DNA from: Oligoflexia bacterium
Lineage (GTDB): Bacteria; Bdellovibrionota; UBA1018
NCBI GenBank assembly: GCA_903935335.1
Contig: CAIZRG010000028.1
Span: 1 to 56,346, forward strand
Direction of reading: 5' to 3'
DNA: 56,346 nucleotides
In this document: positions 18,154-27,033 of the stretch, one piece after another
Position numbering within the stretch: position 1 is the stretch's first letter
How the letters are laid out: the number at the start of each line of letters is the position of its first letter
The notes under the pieces: generated by a model
What the model was told of the DNA's origin: nothing
Seen by the model: only the letters and a program-made list of their open reading frames with translations
The model's database searches: none
Position numbers and translations under genes: made by a program

Positions 18154-19647
18154 ATGATTAAAAAATATTTCACATGTTTATTAATTATCATCACTATTTT
18201 GGCATCTACAGTGAATGCCTCGTTTGCAAATGATGATGAACCCAATCCTGAAGATCGCCCTGAATTAATCCATTCAGAGCTTTACAAACCTATTGAATGT
18301 GATGGAAAAAGAACTCCTTCCTTAGAAGATAATGCTGAAATTGACCCACGATGGATAGTCAACCAAAAAAAAACAGGAACTTGCTACGCATGTGCAATAC
18401 TTCCCAGTTTTACAAGTATTGCAAATCTTTCAGCAGAGCAGGAATTATCGCTTTCTCATCTTGTTATGCTAGGTGCTGGGAAGAAAGCAGAATCGGGCGG
18501 AAGCCCTCTTGATGTACTGGAGAATATTAAAGATGCAGATTTTAGACTCAAATTAAATGAAGGCTATGCTATAAATAAAGTTTTTGACTTTTACAAGTAT
18601 GTATCGACGATTCATCCAGAAACTTCTTTAAAAGATTGTGAGTCTCAATTAGAACGCGTTTTACCTGAAAGCTATCAACAGTTTTCTATCTCCATGCAAG
18701 AAATTTTAACTAGAGAGCTTCAAAAAAATAAAAAAACTGCTGCATATGAGACACTTTTTCAACCACAAATGTCCGGTGATGTTAAACTTAAGCCATACAA
18801 TAGCTATGTATTTAGTTCAAATGATGATCATGAAGTATATGATAAAATTTTTGAGCTAGTTGGACCAAGAAGTTGCGATAAAATACCATTAGTATTTAAT
18901 TATATCCACCCTGGTGGTACAGATCACTCGATCTCTATCTCAGATATAAGAAAAGTAACCTGTCATCATAAAGACGGATCCATCACAGAAGACAAAGAAA
19001 TAAAAGTGATCAATAGTTGGGGTAAAGGGAAGTATAATGGATGGTTTCGAGCACAAGACTTTATCAGTGCGCGAACAAAACTATCCAATCATCAAATCTT
19101 CTATTTAAAGGAATGTAACAAGAGTACAATACCGAGCACTTACGAGCCTTGTGTTCCATACATTCAAGGGAGAAATGCAGATGGTACTTCTCCATCCTTT
19201 AGTGATGCAGCAATGAGAAAAAATTATGAAGGCATGAAAGCTTTATTAAGAGAAAAAAATGCACCTCTAACAAAGGGCGGTGTAGTTAACTGGCTTAATG
19301 TTCCAGTACAAAACAATCAAATTGAGCTATTAGATTTGATGATAGATTATAGTCAAAATAAAGAAAAAGCACAAAATGAAGCTCTATTTATTGCAGTAAG
19401 GGCTAATAATCTTGAAATACTAAAGCACCTATTACCACATGTAAACATAAATTCAGTAGTATCCGGAGAAGGTAGGCATCAAATGAGAATTCTCCATGAA
19501 GCTGCAAAAATAAAGGGAAACTTAGGAATAGTGAAAGAGTTGCTAGCTCATGGAGCAGATCCCACTTTGCTAGATGGAAGAGGCAATCAAGCAATTGATT
19601 GGGCCAATTCAGATGATGTCATCAAGCTTTTGGAACCTAAAAAGTAA
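18154..19647 (+). CDS. Secreted papain-like cysteine protease with C-terminal ankyrin repeats
   Basis: About 497 residues from ATG 18154; an in-frame TTG lies at 18142. A signal peptide covers residues 1-25. The papain-like domain shows the full catalytic set in order: Gln71 (oxyanion) then Gly-Thr-Cys77-Tyr-Ala-Cys, His258 in Gly-Gly-Thr-Asp-His-Ser, and Asn287 in Ile-Asn-Ser-Trp-Gly. After about residue 340 come three or so ankyrin-like helical repeats (Asn-Leu-Glu-Ile-Leu-Lys-His-Leu-Leu, then Leu-His-Glu-Ala-Ala and Leu-Leu-Ala-His-Gly-Ala-Asp-Pro). Family C1 proteases act on proteins; ankyrin repeats bind protein partners. The combination with export suggests a secreted effector. It has no operon partner: divergent from the PLD gene and followed by a pseudogene. 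Confidence 0.8.
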   Translation: MIKKYFTCLLIIITILASTVNASFANDDEPNPEDRPELIHSELYKPIECDGKRTPSLEDNAEIDPRWIVNQKKTGTCYACAILPSFTSIANLSAEQELSLSHLVMLGAGKKAESGGSPLDVLENIKDADFRLKLNEGYAINKVFDFYKYVSTIHPETSLKDCESQLERVLPESYQQFSISMQEILTRELQKNKKTAAYETLFQPQMSGDVKLKPYNSYVFSSNDDHEVYDKIFELVGPRSCDKIPLVFNYIHPGGTDHSISISDIRKVTCHHKDGSITEDKEIKVINSWGKGKYNGWFRAQDFISARTKLSNHQIFYLKECNKSTIPSTYEPCVPYIQGRNADGTSPSFSDAAMRKNYEGMKALLREKNAPLTKGGVVNWLNVPVQNNQIELLDLMIDYSQNKEKAQNEALFIAVRANNLEILKHLLPHVNINSVVSGEGRHQMRILHEAAKIKGNLGIVKELLAHGADPTLLDGRGNQAIDWANSDDVIKLLEPKK

Positions 19648-19741
19648 TCTAGCTTTGTGAGGATTTTAGTTACCGCACTAAAATAATATGCCTTTGGATA
19701 AACCCGGGGAACAAAGGATATTCAACTCATGAAAGGTTGAA

Positions 19742-20054
19742 ATGAGTTTGCCAGCGATTTTCAAAAAGTCTGAACATGAAGAAGAAGAAATTTCTGATCT
19801 TAATTTATTGGCCTCAAATTAAAGAAAACAAAGTTCTTCAAATGCAATTTGAGAGAAGCCGTTTTTCACAGGCGGATTTGGCAGAATCTGATTTCTCCAA
19901 GACCCGCTTTAATAAAACGAATCTCAGCAAATCAGATTTTAGGGGAGCTTTGAATTACATCATAGACCCAGTCGGAAATAAAGTACAAGGAGCGCGGTTT
20001 TCATTACTAGAAGCAGAAGGCCTTTTAACAGGACTAGGAGTTATCATTGATTGA
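19742..20054 (+). pseudogene. Pentapeptide-repeat protein gene broken by two frameshifts
   Basis: Only the 3' two thirds are open in one frame (from about 19857). Reading back across two one-base losses restores a continuous pentapeptide-repeat protein of about 105 residues starting at ATG 19742: one base is missing near 19809 (Asn-Leu-Phe-Gly in the repaired frame) and one in the T run at 19862-19866 (Glu-Ala-Val-Phe then Ser-Gln-Ala-Asp-Leu). The repaired chain repeats A(D/N)LxX-type fives and ends with Tyr-Ile-Ile-Asp-Pro and Ala-Arg-Phe-Ser-Leu, typical for the C-terminal end of single-domain pentapeptide proteins. The N-terminal part of such proteins is missing too. Either gene decay or homopolymer sequencing error. 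Confidence 0.75.
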
Positions 20055-20164
20055 TAAAACCCCCGAATGTTGCAACTCCGACTCTTTTTCGTTAAAAAAA
20101 TGGGTTCCGAACTCCTACTTGAATAGACTTCTGGAGGGAAGTATTTCTGTAAAAAATACATCGC

Positions 20165-21223
20165 TCATCTAAATAAAGGTAAATCAAACTTTGGTTCAGC
20201 CAAACCTCCATCGTGAATCATTTTTTTAAAAAAATCCCACATAAACTCTACCCTTTTTATCCCTTCAGCACGACCTTCTAAAGTATTCATAGTTTCAATA
20301 ACTTTAATTAATTTAACAAAAAAATGATCCAACATATACTTCTTATCATCAAGAGGCCTTCTTTCAGCCCAAGGATCATTAGAATCATACAAAACTGACC
20401 CTATTTGTGCTCCCACTGAAATCAACCGCAATAATCCAATAGAACCTAGTGCGTCCAATCTATCACTATCTTGTAAACAACCTCCTAAATTTGAATCAGG
20501 TGTTAAACCGCTCGAAAAACTATGCGTTGCTATTGCACTGGCTATTTCTAAAATTTCTAATTCAGATCCAAATTTTATATCAGTTAAAAAATTTCTTGCT
20601 AAGTCGGACGATAATTGACTTGCAAGTTTACTGTTTGGCTCATTTTTTTGCAAATTGACAACATCATGCAATAATGCAGCACAAATCACTAAACGAGGAT
20701 TTAGACTATATGATTTAGAAAGCTTTAAGCTAAGACTCGCTACTCTTAAAAAATGATTTAAATCATGAGCAGGATCATGACCAGCTTTAGCCCGACTCAA
20801 CTCTAAAACACGAACAAGAACTGGGTCGTCATCAATAAATTTCAAAAGACTTAAAATATCTTTACTTAATTCAATCTGAACTTGATTTTTAAAAATATCA
20901 GAACTCATTAAATTAACATGAATTCCACATTCATCATTCAATTGTCTAATAAAAAGTTTTAAAGAATTAGGCTTTGAATCTGCTAGATCAATATTTGATA
21001 AAGATGGGAAATGATTCATTAGTTTGGAAATAATCCATGAATTCAATCGAGAAGATATTTTAAAATCAAGCCCAGGATCCCACCAAGGATCGGAAAAATT
21101 ATTTAGATTTTTAAATAAGAAATCCGAAAGTTCACCTATTGTATTTTCTGGGGACTGATGGACTGCTACAGATTCGATCAACACGGGTACCATCAAACTA
21201 ACATTACTTCCGCAAGCACTCAA
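20165..21223 (-). CDS. HD-domain phosphohydrolase-like protein
   Basis: 352 residues from TTG 21223; ATG 21193 is the first ATG. Residues about 150-300 have the HD-superfamily pattern: His-Asp-Pro-Ala-His-Asp-Leu-Asn-His, Leu-Leu-His186-Asp187-Val-Val, a His in Ala-Thr-His-Ser and Asp-Ser-Asp-Arg-Leu-Asp-Ala-Leu-Gly later, as in YedJ/YpgQ-type hydrolases of nucleotides. The first 140 residues match nothing I know. The frame stays open for about 40 codons upstream of 21223 without an ATG, so the N terminus may be longer or the gene may have lost its 5' end. Stands alone between a broken gene and a gene-poor gap. Confidence 0.65.
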   Translation of the reverse strand: MSACGSNVSLMVPVLIESVAVHQSPENTIGELSDFLFKNLNNFSDPWWDPGLDFKISSRLNSWIISKLMNHFPSLSNIDLADSKPNSLKLFIRQLNDECGIHVNLMSSDIFKNQVQIELSKDILSLLKFIDDDPVLVRVLELSRAKAGHDPAHDLNHFLRVASLSLKLSKSYSLNPRLVICAALLHDVVNLQKNEPNSKLASQLSSDLARNFLTDIKFGSELEILEIASAIATHSFSSGLTPDSNLGGCLQDSDRLDALGSIGLLRLISVGAQIGSVLYDSNDPWAERRPLDDKKYMLDHFFVKLIKVIETMNTLEGRAEGIKRVEFMWDFFKKMIHDGGLAEPKFDLPLFR

Positions 21224-21535
21224 GGAGCTTAATTCTCTTAAATCTGAATTTGAAAAATCGAAAAATTTAGGGAGGATTTTTGGTATCTCAAGAAATCTAC
21301 TTCGATAGAAGTGTTTCCATTTTCTCTTACTCCACCCTTTCCCTCAAACATGAAGGAACTCTAGAAAGGTGAAAGCAGGCATCGTCTTGCGTTGTTGCTT
21401 ATGGAGCCAGACTTATTGATGATACTTTTAGATTTGTTGCACACTAGTGATATGAATGATCGTCTGAACACCAAAAGCCAATGATCTTGGTCTGAAAAAC
21501 TTCTCAGGTCTTTGGTATTATGAATTCTCCTATAA

Positions 21536-21691
21536 GTTCTAAAATTTCTTAACGAAATCCGTCAAATCTTCCAGAGTGTAGGTCAAACCCAATGCCTGCC
21601 TTTTTCTTATGTTATTGACTTGTTAACTGAACATAATCAAAAGCCAGGGTTTTTGAATGAATTTAATGCCTTAGATCCGGACCACGAATGA
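21536..21691 (+). other. Unidentified 51-codon open stretch in a gene-poor gap
   Basis: The 487-base gap 21224-21710 holds no full gene. This stretch is open for 51 codons to a TGA at 21689 and reads as a plausible protein tail (Asn-Glu-Ile-Arg-Gln-Ile-Phe, then Val-Ile-Asp-Leu-Leu-Thr-Glu-His), but lacks a good start codon. It may be the 3' remnant of a lost gene. I do not recognise the family. Confidence 0.25.
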
Positions 21692-21710
21692 GCTCTTGAC
21701 AGAGGCTCAA

Positions 21711-22661
21711 TCAGATCCCTAGAACTTCAAGCTCAAAATCTTTTACAAGCTCAAACCCTAATTCTGGATCAGAAACTGGAGATGTGGAGCCTAAATCAGA
21801 ATCCGAAACATAATGAAAAGCCTTGAGCATGCCAGAATGAGCAAGCTGACTCGCTGATTGAAAAGCACAACACGCACCATAAGCCACTGCCGAACAGCTT
21901 ACCCATGCTCCACACAAAATAGCTGTCGAATGACTGTATACAAAACCCATCGTATTCATCATTGCAGGAAGATAGAGTGTATAATAAGCCGAAGTTCCTA
22001 CTGCCGGTACAGCACCAAAAAGATAAGCCCAAACACTGGGGAAAAGCGCCTGAGTTCCTACCATCAAATAAGCAGGACCAAACCAAAGAAGGGAAACTCC
22101 GACAACTAAAGCAGAAGCTGTCTTCATCGGAAGAGTTGAAATCTCTGTACCTTGCTTTTCCAAAGCATTTTCTGCCGCTTGTTTGATTCCTCGAATTTCA
22201 TACTCTTTTATGAGATCTTCATTCACAGAATGAATCAGTTGATTGACAATTGGATCATGAGAATCCGTTTGACCCAATTTCATTGCTGCAAGAGCAAGCT
22301 GAGCTTTCTCAGTCGCTAGACTATTAAGTGCTTCCAAACACTTCTTTGAAGTACTCGTGACTAGAAAATCTTCAAAGAATTTTATTCGGCTTCTCGTTTC
22401 AATATACTCGGATAAACCGCCACTCGTTTGTAAATAAAACTTACTCAGATTGCCAGCAAATTTTTCATTTACTATTTTTTCAAAATGCTCTTTTAATTTT
22501 TTATTTGCCAATTCGTGATCTCGAATAAAAGTTCCTCTTTGCTCATTATAAAATTGAATGTACCCAGAAATCTCTGAAAAATCAGTTGAAGAACCAAAAA
22601 CAGGACTCATATTGACTAAGCAAAAAAATAAAACCGAGATCGATTTTTTTGAAAAATACAT
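21711..22661 (-). CDS. Exported coiled-coil/membrane protein, duplicate copy B
   Basis: 316 residues: signal peptide (about 1-23), a charged helical region of about 150 residues, then a strongly hydrophobic, Ala/Gly/Cys/Tyr-rich block (about 180-285) with three or four membrane-spanning helices and the rare Gly-Ala-Cys-Cys-Ala-Phe string. It is a close paralogue of the gene at 24503-25492: long stretches are almost identical in DNA (21900-22010 against 24720-24830) and the similarity continues into the upstream non-coding DNA, while the last 30 residues differ. No known family recognised. Probably a membrane or surface protein. Confidence 0.7.
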   Translation of the reverse strand: MYFSKKSISVLFFCLVNMSPVFGSSTDFSEISGYIQFYNEQRGTFIRDHELANKKLKEHFEKIVNEKFAGNLSKFYLQTSGGLSEYIETRSRIKFFEDFLVTSTSKKCLEALNSLATEKAQLALAAMKLGQTDSHDPIVNQLIHSVNEDLIKEYEIRGIKQAAENALEKQGTEISTLPMKTASALVVGVSLLWFGPAYLMVGTQALFPSVWAYLFGAVPAVGTSAYYTLYLPAMMNTMGFVYSHSTAILCGAWVSCSAVAYGACCAFQSASQLAHSGMLKAFHYVSDSDLGSTSPVSDPELGFELVKDFELEVLGI

Positions 22662-22809
22662 ACTTAAACCTCATCATTAAATAAACTTCGTATTAAATAC
22701 ACCTTTAAGCTACATTTGTAAACAAATTATTAGAATTAATTTATGTAAATTTTTTTAATTTAGTAGCTGCAAATACCCAAATTGCTTTCCGCAGTTAGCA
22801 CTCAAAAAG

Positions 22810-24465
22810 TCACTTTTGAGTCACGAATGGATTCAAATTAGCCTGTTGGATGGCCCTTCCAAAAAAACCTCGAAGAGTACCCACTGGAAACTCTTCTTTG
22901 CCGTCGTGTCGAAAGTGCATCTTGAATTCATAAAAGGGTTGGGTAGCTGTTGTGCTCCGGTTTGGAATAACGATGCGAGAATCACCCGTGAACTGCACTA
23001 TTTTTCCTCCAAGTGCCCGAACGAGTTGCCTGACTTCTCGATTGCGGACCTTGCATTGGTCTTGACCCATAATGGTTTGGTAAATTCGGTAGTTTTCACG
23101 TTCCAAAAAAATCTTAGGAGGTTCATAGGTCGTCGTTTTTGTGGCTAACTTTTGGAGCTGTATACGTTCATGCTCGGCTCTTGCGATAAGAGCGTAATCC
23201 TCGTAGGACATGACTGAACTCAATTCTTCCTCGTCCAAAACTCCATCCTTGTCATTGGCTTCAATTGCAAGAGAAGCAGAATCAGTTAGATCTTTTAACT
23301 CATTTTTTTTGGTGGAGACAGTTTCTGTTGTTGCTCGAGGCGTGTCTATTGCTAAACTAGGAGCGATTATCTGAGCAGCAGAAGATACTGAAGGGATCGC
23401 CTCCAATTGAACTGTCACTGATGCAGGGATAAGAGATTCTTCCTCTTTCTGTCTAAGAAACTGAAGTTCTTCTTCTATAACACTCTTTTTCTTCCAAACC
23501 TGGTCAAATAGTTCACTTATGTTTTGATGCATGATCGTCTGGACTACTTTGTTTGTACCCTCTTCTGCAGGAAGGTAAAATCGTCTATCTTTTTTCCAAT
23601 TTCGTTGATTTTTGTAAAAATTACAATGCGTGATTATATGATGCTCATAATGATTCAAAATCTGATCGATCCATCTCTTTGTTGGAGCGTAGTAATGATT
23701 TTCCTGGTCAAGGATATTCCTAGAGTCTCCTTGATAGTACTTTCTAAAGTATTTCAAAAAATTTAAATTGTTTTGAAAATCATAAATGAATTGATCAAAT
23801 AGAACATCGAGCACAGCTTGATAACCCGTATTACACGAAAAACTTTCTCTTGGGCTCGCAAATTGTACTAAGTCAATTGACCAATGAGGGTGATTATTTT
23901 TTTTCTTCGATAATTTTTTAGACACTTCTTCCAATAAATATGGCATCCACTTTAGATATTGAAATTTAACTGAATCAGGGGATAAAGTCAGATGGTTATA
24001 TAATGTTGAAAAGTTACTTTTGATATCATTAAATGCAGCAATTGAGGCAAAGTTAAATTCATTTAGGGTTTCAAGCAAGTAAGCCTGCACAGGGGAAGTC
24101 TTGCAGGCTCCATCAGGTAATTTTGAATAGATTTTTAGAAAATTCTCCAGCTGGTAATGTGCGATTTTCCAAAATAGTCTCGATTGATCTGAAATGGTCA
24201 TGCTTACCCATGGAGAAGATAAAGCTGGAGAGATATGATTTGGGATTCCTGGGTAAGATGGAGGACAAATTTTTTGATCTATAAGTTCACAGTGACTTTG
24301 GGTTTGAAGTTCTAACAAATTTTCGTAGTAAACTTCCTGTATTCGAGCTTCTCGCAATGCGACTTCAAGAGCGTCCTTAAACTCATCTGCCCTAACTGAA
24401 ACAATAGCTGAAGTAAGTGCAAAAAAAACTAAAAAACTACAATATAATGATCTTAATGTAAGCAT
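22810..24465 (-). CDS. Exported protein with HicA-like C-terminal domain, between duplicated genes
   Basis: 551 residues from ATG 24465, chosen because it begins a clean signal peptide (Met-Leu-Thr-Leu-Arg, cleavage near Val-Arg-Ala-Asp); an in-frame start at 24537 would overlap the upstream gene and lacks one. The central part is helical and Leu/Lys/Asn-rich, with a Glu/Lys-rich linker at about 340-400. The last 85 residues resemble the HicA double-stranded-RNA-binding-like fold: Glu-Val-Arg-Gln-Leu-Val-Arg-Ala-Leu-Gly, a Phe-Thr-Gly-Asp-Ser-Arg turn where HicA has Gly-Ser-His, and Phe-Pro-Val-Gly-Thr-Leu-Arg-Gly near the end. The key HicA histidine appears absent. It lies between the two paralogous membrane-protein genes in the same orientation. 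Confidence 0.6.
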   Translation of the reverse strand: MLTLRSLYCSFLVFFALTSAIVSVRADEFKDALEVALREARIQEVYYENLLELQTQSHCELIDQKICPPSYPGIPNHISPALSSPWVSMTISDQSRLFWKIAHYQLENFLKIYSKLPDGACKTSPVQAYLLETLNEFNFASIAAFNDIKSNFSTLYNHLTLSPDSVKFQYLKWMPYLLEEVSKKLSKKKNNHPHWSIDLVQFASPRESFSCNTGYQAVLDVLFDQFIYDFQNNLNFLKYFRKYYQGDSRNILDQENHYYAPTKRWIDQILNHYEHHIITHCNFYKNQRNWKKDRRFYLPAEEGTNKVVQTIMHQNISELFDQVWKKKSVIEEELQFLRQKEEESLIPASVTVQLEAIPSVSSAAQIIAPSLAIDTPRATTETVSTKKNELKDLTDSASLAIEANDKDGVLDEEELSSVMSYEDYALIARAEHERIQLQKLATKTTTYEPPKIFLERENYRIYQTIMGQDQCKVRNREVRQLVRALGGKIVQFTGDSRIVIPNRSTTATQPFYEFKMHFRHDGKEEFPVGTLRGFFGRAIQQANLNPFVTQK

Positions 24466-24502
24466 AGATTCACACCACAAAAGATATTTTATTAAGCATT
24501 GA

Positions 24503-25492
24503 CTACGAAAGGTTATCTGGATCTCTAACAGTACCATAACTTAAACTTGAAACTGACTCTTCTACAAGCTCAAGGCCTACTTCTGTTTGATCAGAGACTT
24601 GAGCTGAAGAGCCTGAAGCAGAACCCGAAACATAATGGAAAGCCTTGAGCATGCCAGAATGAGCAAGTTGACTTGCTGATTGAAAAGCACAGCAAGTACC
24701 ATAAGTCACTGCCGAACAGCTTACCCATGCTCCACACAAAATAGCTGTCGAATGACTGTATACAAAACCCATCGCATTCATCATTGCAGGAAGATAGAGT
24801 GTATAATAAGCCGAAGTTCCTACTGCCGGTACAACACCAAAGAGATAAGCCCAAACACTGGGGAAAAGCGCCTGGGTTCCTACCATCAAATAAGCAGGAC
24901 CAAACCAATAAAGCGAAACTCCGACAACCAAAGCAGAAGCTGTTTTCATCGGAAGAGATGAGGTCTCTGTACCTTGCTTTTCCAAAGCATTTTGTGCCGC
25001 TTCTTTGAGTCCTCGGATTTCATACTGTTTAATGACATCTTCATTCACAGACTGAATCAATTGACTGACAATCGGATCATGAGACTCCATTTGACCCAAT
25101 CTCATTGCTTCAAGAGCAAGCTGGGCTTTCTCAGTCGCTAGAACATTGAGCACTTCTAAACACTTCCTTGAAGTGCTAGTGATCAGAAAATCTTCAACTA
25201 ATTTTATTCGTCCTCTCATTTCGATATACTCAGAAAAACCGCCACTCGTTTCTAAATAAAACTTACTCAGGTTCCCACCAAATTTTTCATTCACTATTTT
25301 TTCAAAATATTCTTTTAATTTTTTATTTGCCAATTCGTGATCACGAATAAAAGTACCTCTTTGCTCATTATAGAATTTCATGTACCCAGAAATCTCTGAA
25401 AAATCAGCTGGAGAACCAAAAGTGGAATTTATATTTACTAAACAAAAAGATAAAAAAAATAAAAATTGAATTGAATTTTTTAAAAAATACAT
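24503..25492 (-). CDS. Exported coiled-coil/membrane protein, duplicate copy A
   Basis: 329 residues, paralogue of 21711-22661 with the same plan: signal peptide, about 150 helical residues (Asn-Glu-Gln-Arg-Gly-Thr-Phe-Ile-Arg-Asp-His-Glu conserved in both), and a hydrophobic Cys/Tyr-rich block. The C-terminal tail (after about residue 285) differs from copy B. Together with the upstream region it forms a duplicated unit of more than 1 kb flanking the 551-residue protein gene. Function unknown; the conserved hydrophobic block suggests membrane insertion. Confidence 0.7.
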   Translation of the reverse strand: MYFLKNSIQFLFFLSFCLVNINSTFGSPADFSEISGYMKFYNEQRGTFIRDHELANKKLKEYFEKIVNEKFGGNLSKFYLETSGGFSEYIEMRGRIKLVEDFLITSTSRKCLEVLNVLATEKAQLALEAMRLGQMESHDPIVSQLIQSVNEDVIKQYEIRGLKEAAQNALEKQGTETSSLPMKTASALVVGVSLYWFGPAYLMVGTQALFPSVWAYLFGVVPAVGTSAYYTLYLPAMMNAMGFVYSHSTAILCGAWVSCSAVTYGTCCAFQSASQLAHSGMLKAFHYVSGSASGSSAQVSDQTEVGLELVEESVSSLSYGTVRDPDNLS

Positions 25493-25660
25493 AACTATAC
25501 CTCATAAATAACTTTATAAACTCAATAAAATGAAAAAATATATGTAGGTAATTTAGTACACTATAAATTTATAATTGTAAATAAATTTATTATAGTTTAT
25601 TTAGGTAAATTTTTTTAATTGATTGCCTGCAGCTACTCATTCATCTTTTTCAGTCAGTAA

Positions 25661-26005
25661 TCAAGGTTTAGAAATCTCTTGACCCTCCTCAAAGTGCCGA
25701 TCTGAGATCATTTTTCCTGACTCACTGTACTCAATCCAACGTCCTGTCTTTTTTCCCATCTTGTACTCACCTTGAAGAGAAATTTTGTCATTATTGTACC
25801 ATTCAAAGTACTTCCCATGGTTTAGATACTCTCCAGATGCATCTCGGGTTTGAAAGCAACGCTTTATCCCACGAAACTGGCCTTGAGCAATCGAGTTCCT
25901 AGGAGACTGACCTCCATGAGTACAGGGTCTCCTAGGAACTCCCGAGCAGGACACAAGACTAAAGACCATCCAAAAAAAGAAAATAGGACAACAAAGTCGA
26001 GACAT
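25661..26005 (-). CDS. Small MORN/YwqK-like lipoprotein
   Basis: 114 residues with a lipoprotein signal ending in Leu-Val-Ser-Cys-Ser-Gly. The C-terminal half has two to three repeats of the MORN/YwqK type (Lys-Tyr-Phe-Glu-Trp-Tyr, Gly-Glu-Tyr-Lys-x-Gly-Lys-Lys-Thr-Gly-Arg-Trp-Ile-Glu-Tyr, Gly-Lys-Met), usually surface beta-hairpin strips of unknown function. Divergent from the histidine kinase gene with 38 bases between the starts, so their promoters must overlap. Confidence 0.7.
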   Translation of the reverse strand: MSRLCCPIFFFWMVFSLVSCSGVPRRPCTHGGQSPRNSIAQGQFRGIKRCFQTRDASGEYLNHGKYFEWYNNDKISLQGEYKMGKKTGRWIEYSESGKMISDRHFEEGQEISKP

Positions 26006-26043
26006 TTAAAAATAGATTAACATGAGGTAGAGTCTATGAGGAA

Positions 26044-27033
26044 ATGTCAAAAAGACGGTGGCTTTGGGTTTTACTTTTTATTTTTGTTGCACTGCTTCTG
26101 GGTGCATTAGCAACGGGCTGGAATGTTGTCCTAGTAAGAGACTATCAGAGAATTCTTGAGCTCACCCACAGTTTTTCTCTCACCCAAGAAATCCAAACAG
26201 GCTCTTCTCACCTCCTGTTTAAGATGATCCTAGGAACCTTGGGGTTTATTGCAGCTTTAGGACTGACACTCTTGATTTTTACGAAGCTCTTAAATGAAAT
26301 GCGACTCAATCAACTCCAATCCGAATTTTTAGCAGCAGTGAGCCATGAACTAAAAACACCGCTTGCCTCTATGGAGTTAACTACGAGCTTAATCCAGACA
26401 GGAGGACTCACAGAACAGGAAATCTCGCAACTTTGGAATTCCCACAAAATGGAGCTCAATCGACTCAAAGAAGATGTCGAAATCTTACTTGAAGCCGCTA
26501 AATGGCAGGTCAAACCTTCTTTTAAGTATGGAAACCCCATCCATCTTGAACACTGGATTGAAAATTCTATGGAAGAATGGAAAAAACTTCTAGGTCCAAA
26601 ATCTATTTTAGAACGAGCGGGTGTTCCCCTGGACTCAAAAACTCTGGTTGACCTTCGAACCCTGAATCTCATCACGAACAATCTCATTAATAATTCTAAA
26701 AAATTTTCAAAAGACTTCCCTCACGTCATTATTCGAACTAGGAAAATTCCAGCACCTTACCCTTGGTCCAAATCATCTTGGCAAATCGAGTTTGAAGACC
26801 ACGGCTGGGGATTTAATCCCGCAGATTCTAAAAAAATTTTTCAGCGGTTTTTTCGATCTCGCTCCCAAGCTCCTTACGCCATCCCTGGCACAGGATTGGG
26901 TCTTTATTTAGCACACTCAGCTAGCAAGGCCATGGGCCTTACTCTAAAAGGAAAATGTCGGCAACACGGGCAAGGTGCGATCTTTACTCTGGAAGGACCA
27001 GAAGTAAAACGAAAAATAGAAAAATATGAATAA
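26044..27033 (+). CDS. Membrane sensor histidine kinase
   Basis: 329 residues. Two transmembrane helices (about 7-28 and 60-82) enclose a short periplasmic loop of about 30 residues. The dimerisation/phospho-acceptor box is Ser-His101-Glu-Leu-Lys-Thr-Pro; then the N box (Asn-Asn-Leu-Ile-Asn-Asn-Ser), G1 (Glu-Asp-His-Gly-Trp-Gly-Phe), F box (Phe-Gln-Arg-Phe-Phe) and G2 (Gly-Thr-Gly-Leu-Gly-Leu). No HAMP domain is evident between helix 2 and the His box. Overlaps its response-regulator gene by eight bases. The signal is unknown; the tiny loop suggests membrane or partner-protein sensing. Confidence 0.93.
   Translation: MSKRRWLWVLLFIFVALLLGALATGWNVVLVRDYQRILELTHSFSLTQEIQTGSSHLLFKMILGTLGFIAALGLTLLIFTKLLNEMRLNQLQSEFLAAVSHELKTPLASMELTTSLIQTGGLTEQEISQLWNSHKMELNRLKEDVEILLEAAKWQVKPSFKYGNPIHLEHWIENSMEEWKKLLGPKSILERAGVPLDSKTLVDLRTLNLITNNLINNSKKFSKDFPHVIIRTRKIPAPYPWSKSSWQIEFEDHGWGFNPADSKKIFQRFFRSRSQAPYAIPGTGLGLYLAHSASKAMGLTLKGKCRQHGQGAIFTLEGPEVKRKIEKYE

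Noticed and set aside
21796..24908. Parallel open frames within the two duplicated membrane-protein genes, similar to each other
   Set aside because: Their mutual similarity only reflects the DNA duplication; signal peptides and domain order support the frames at 21711 and 24503.
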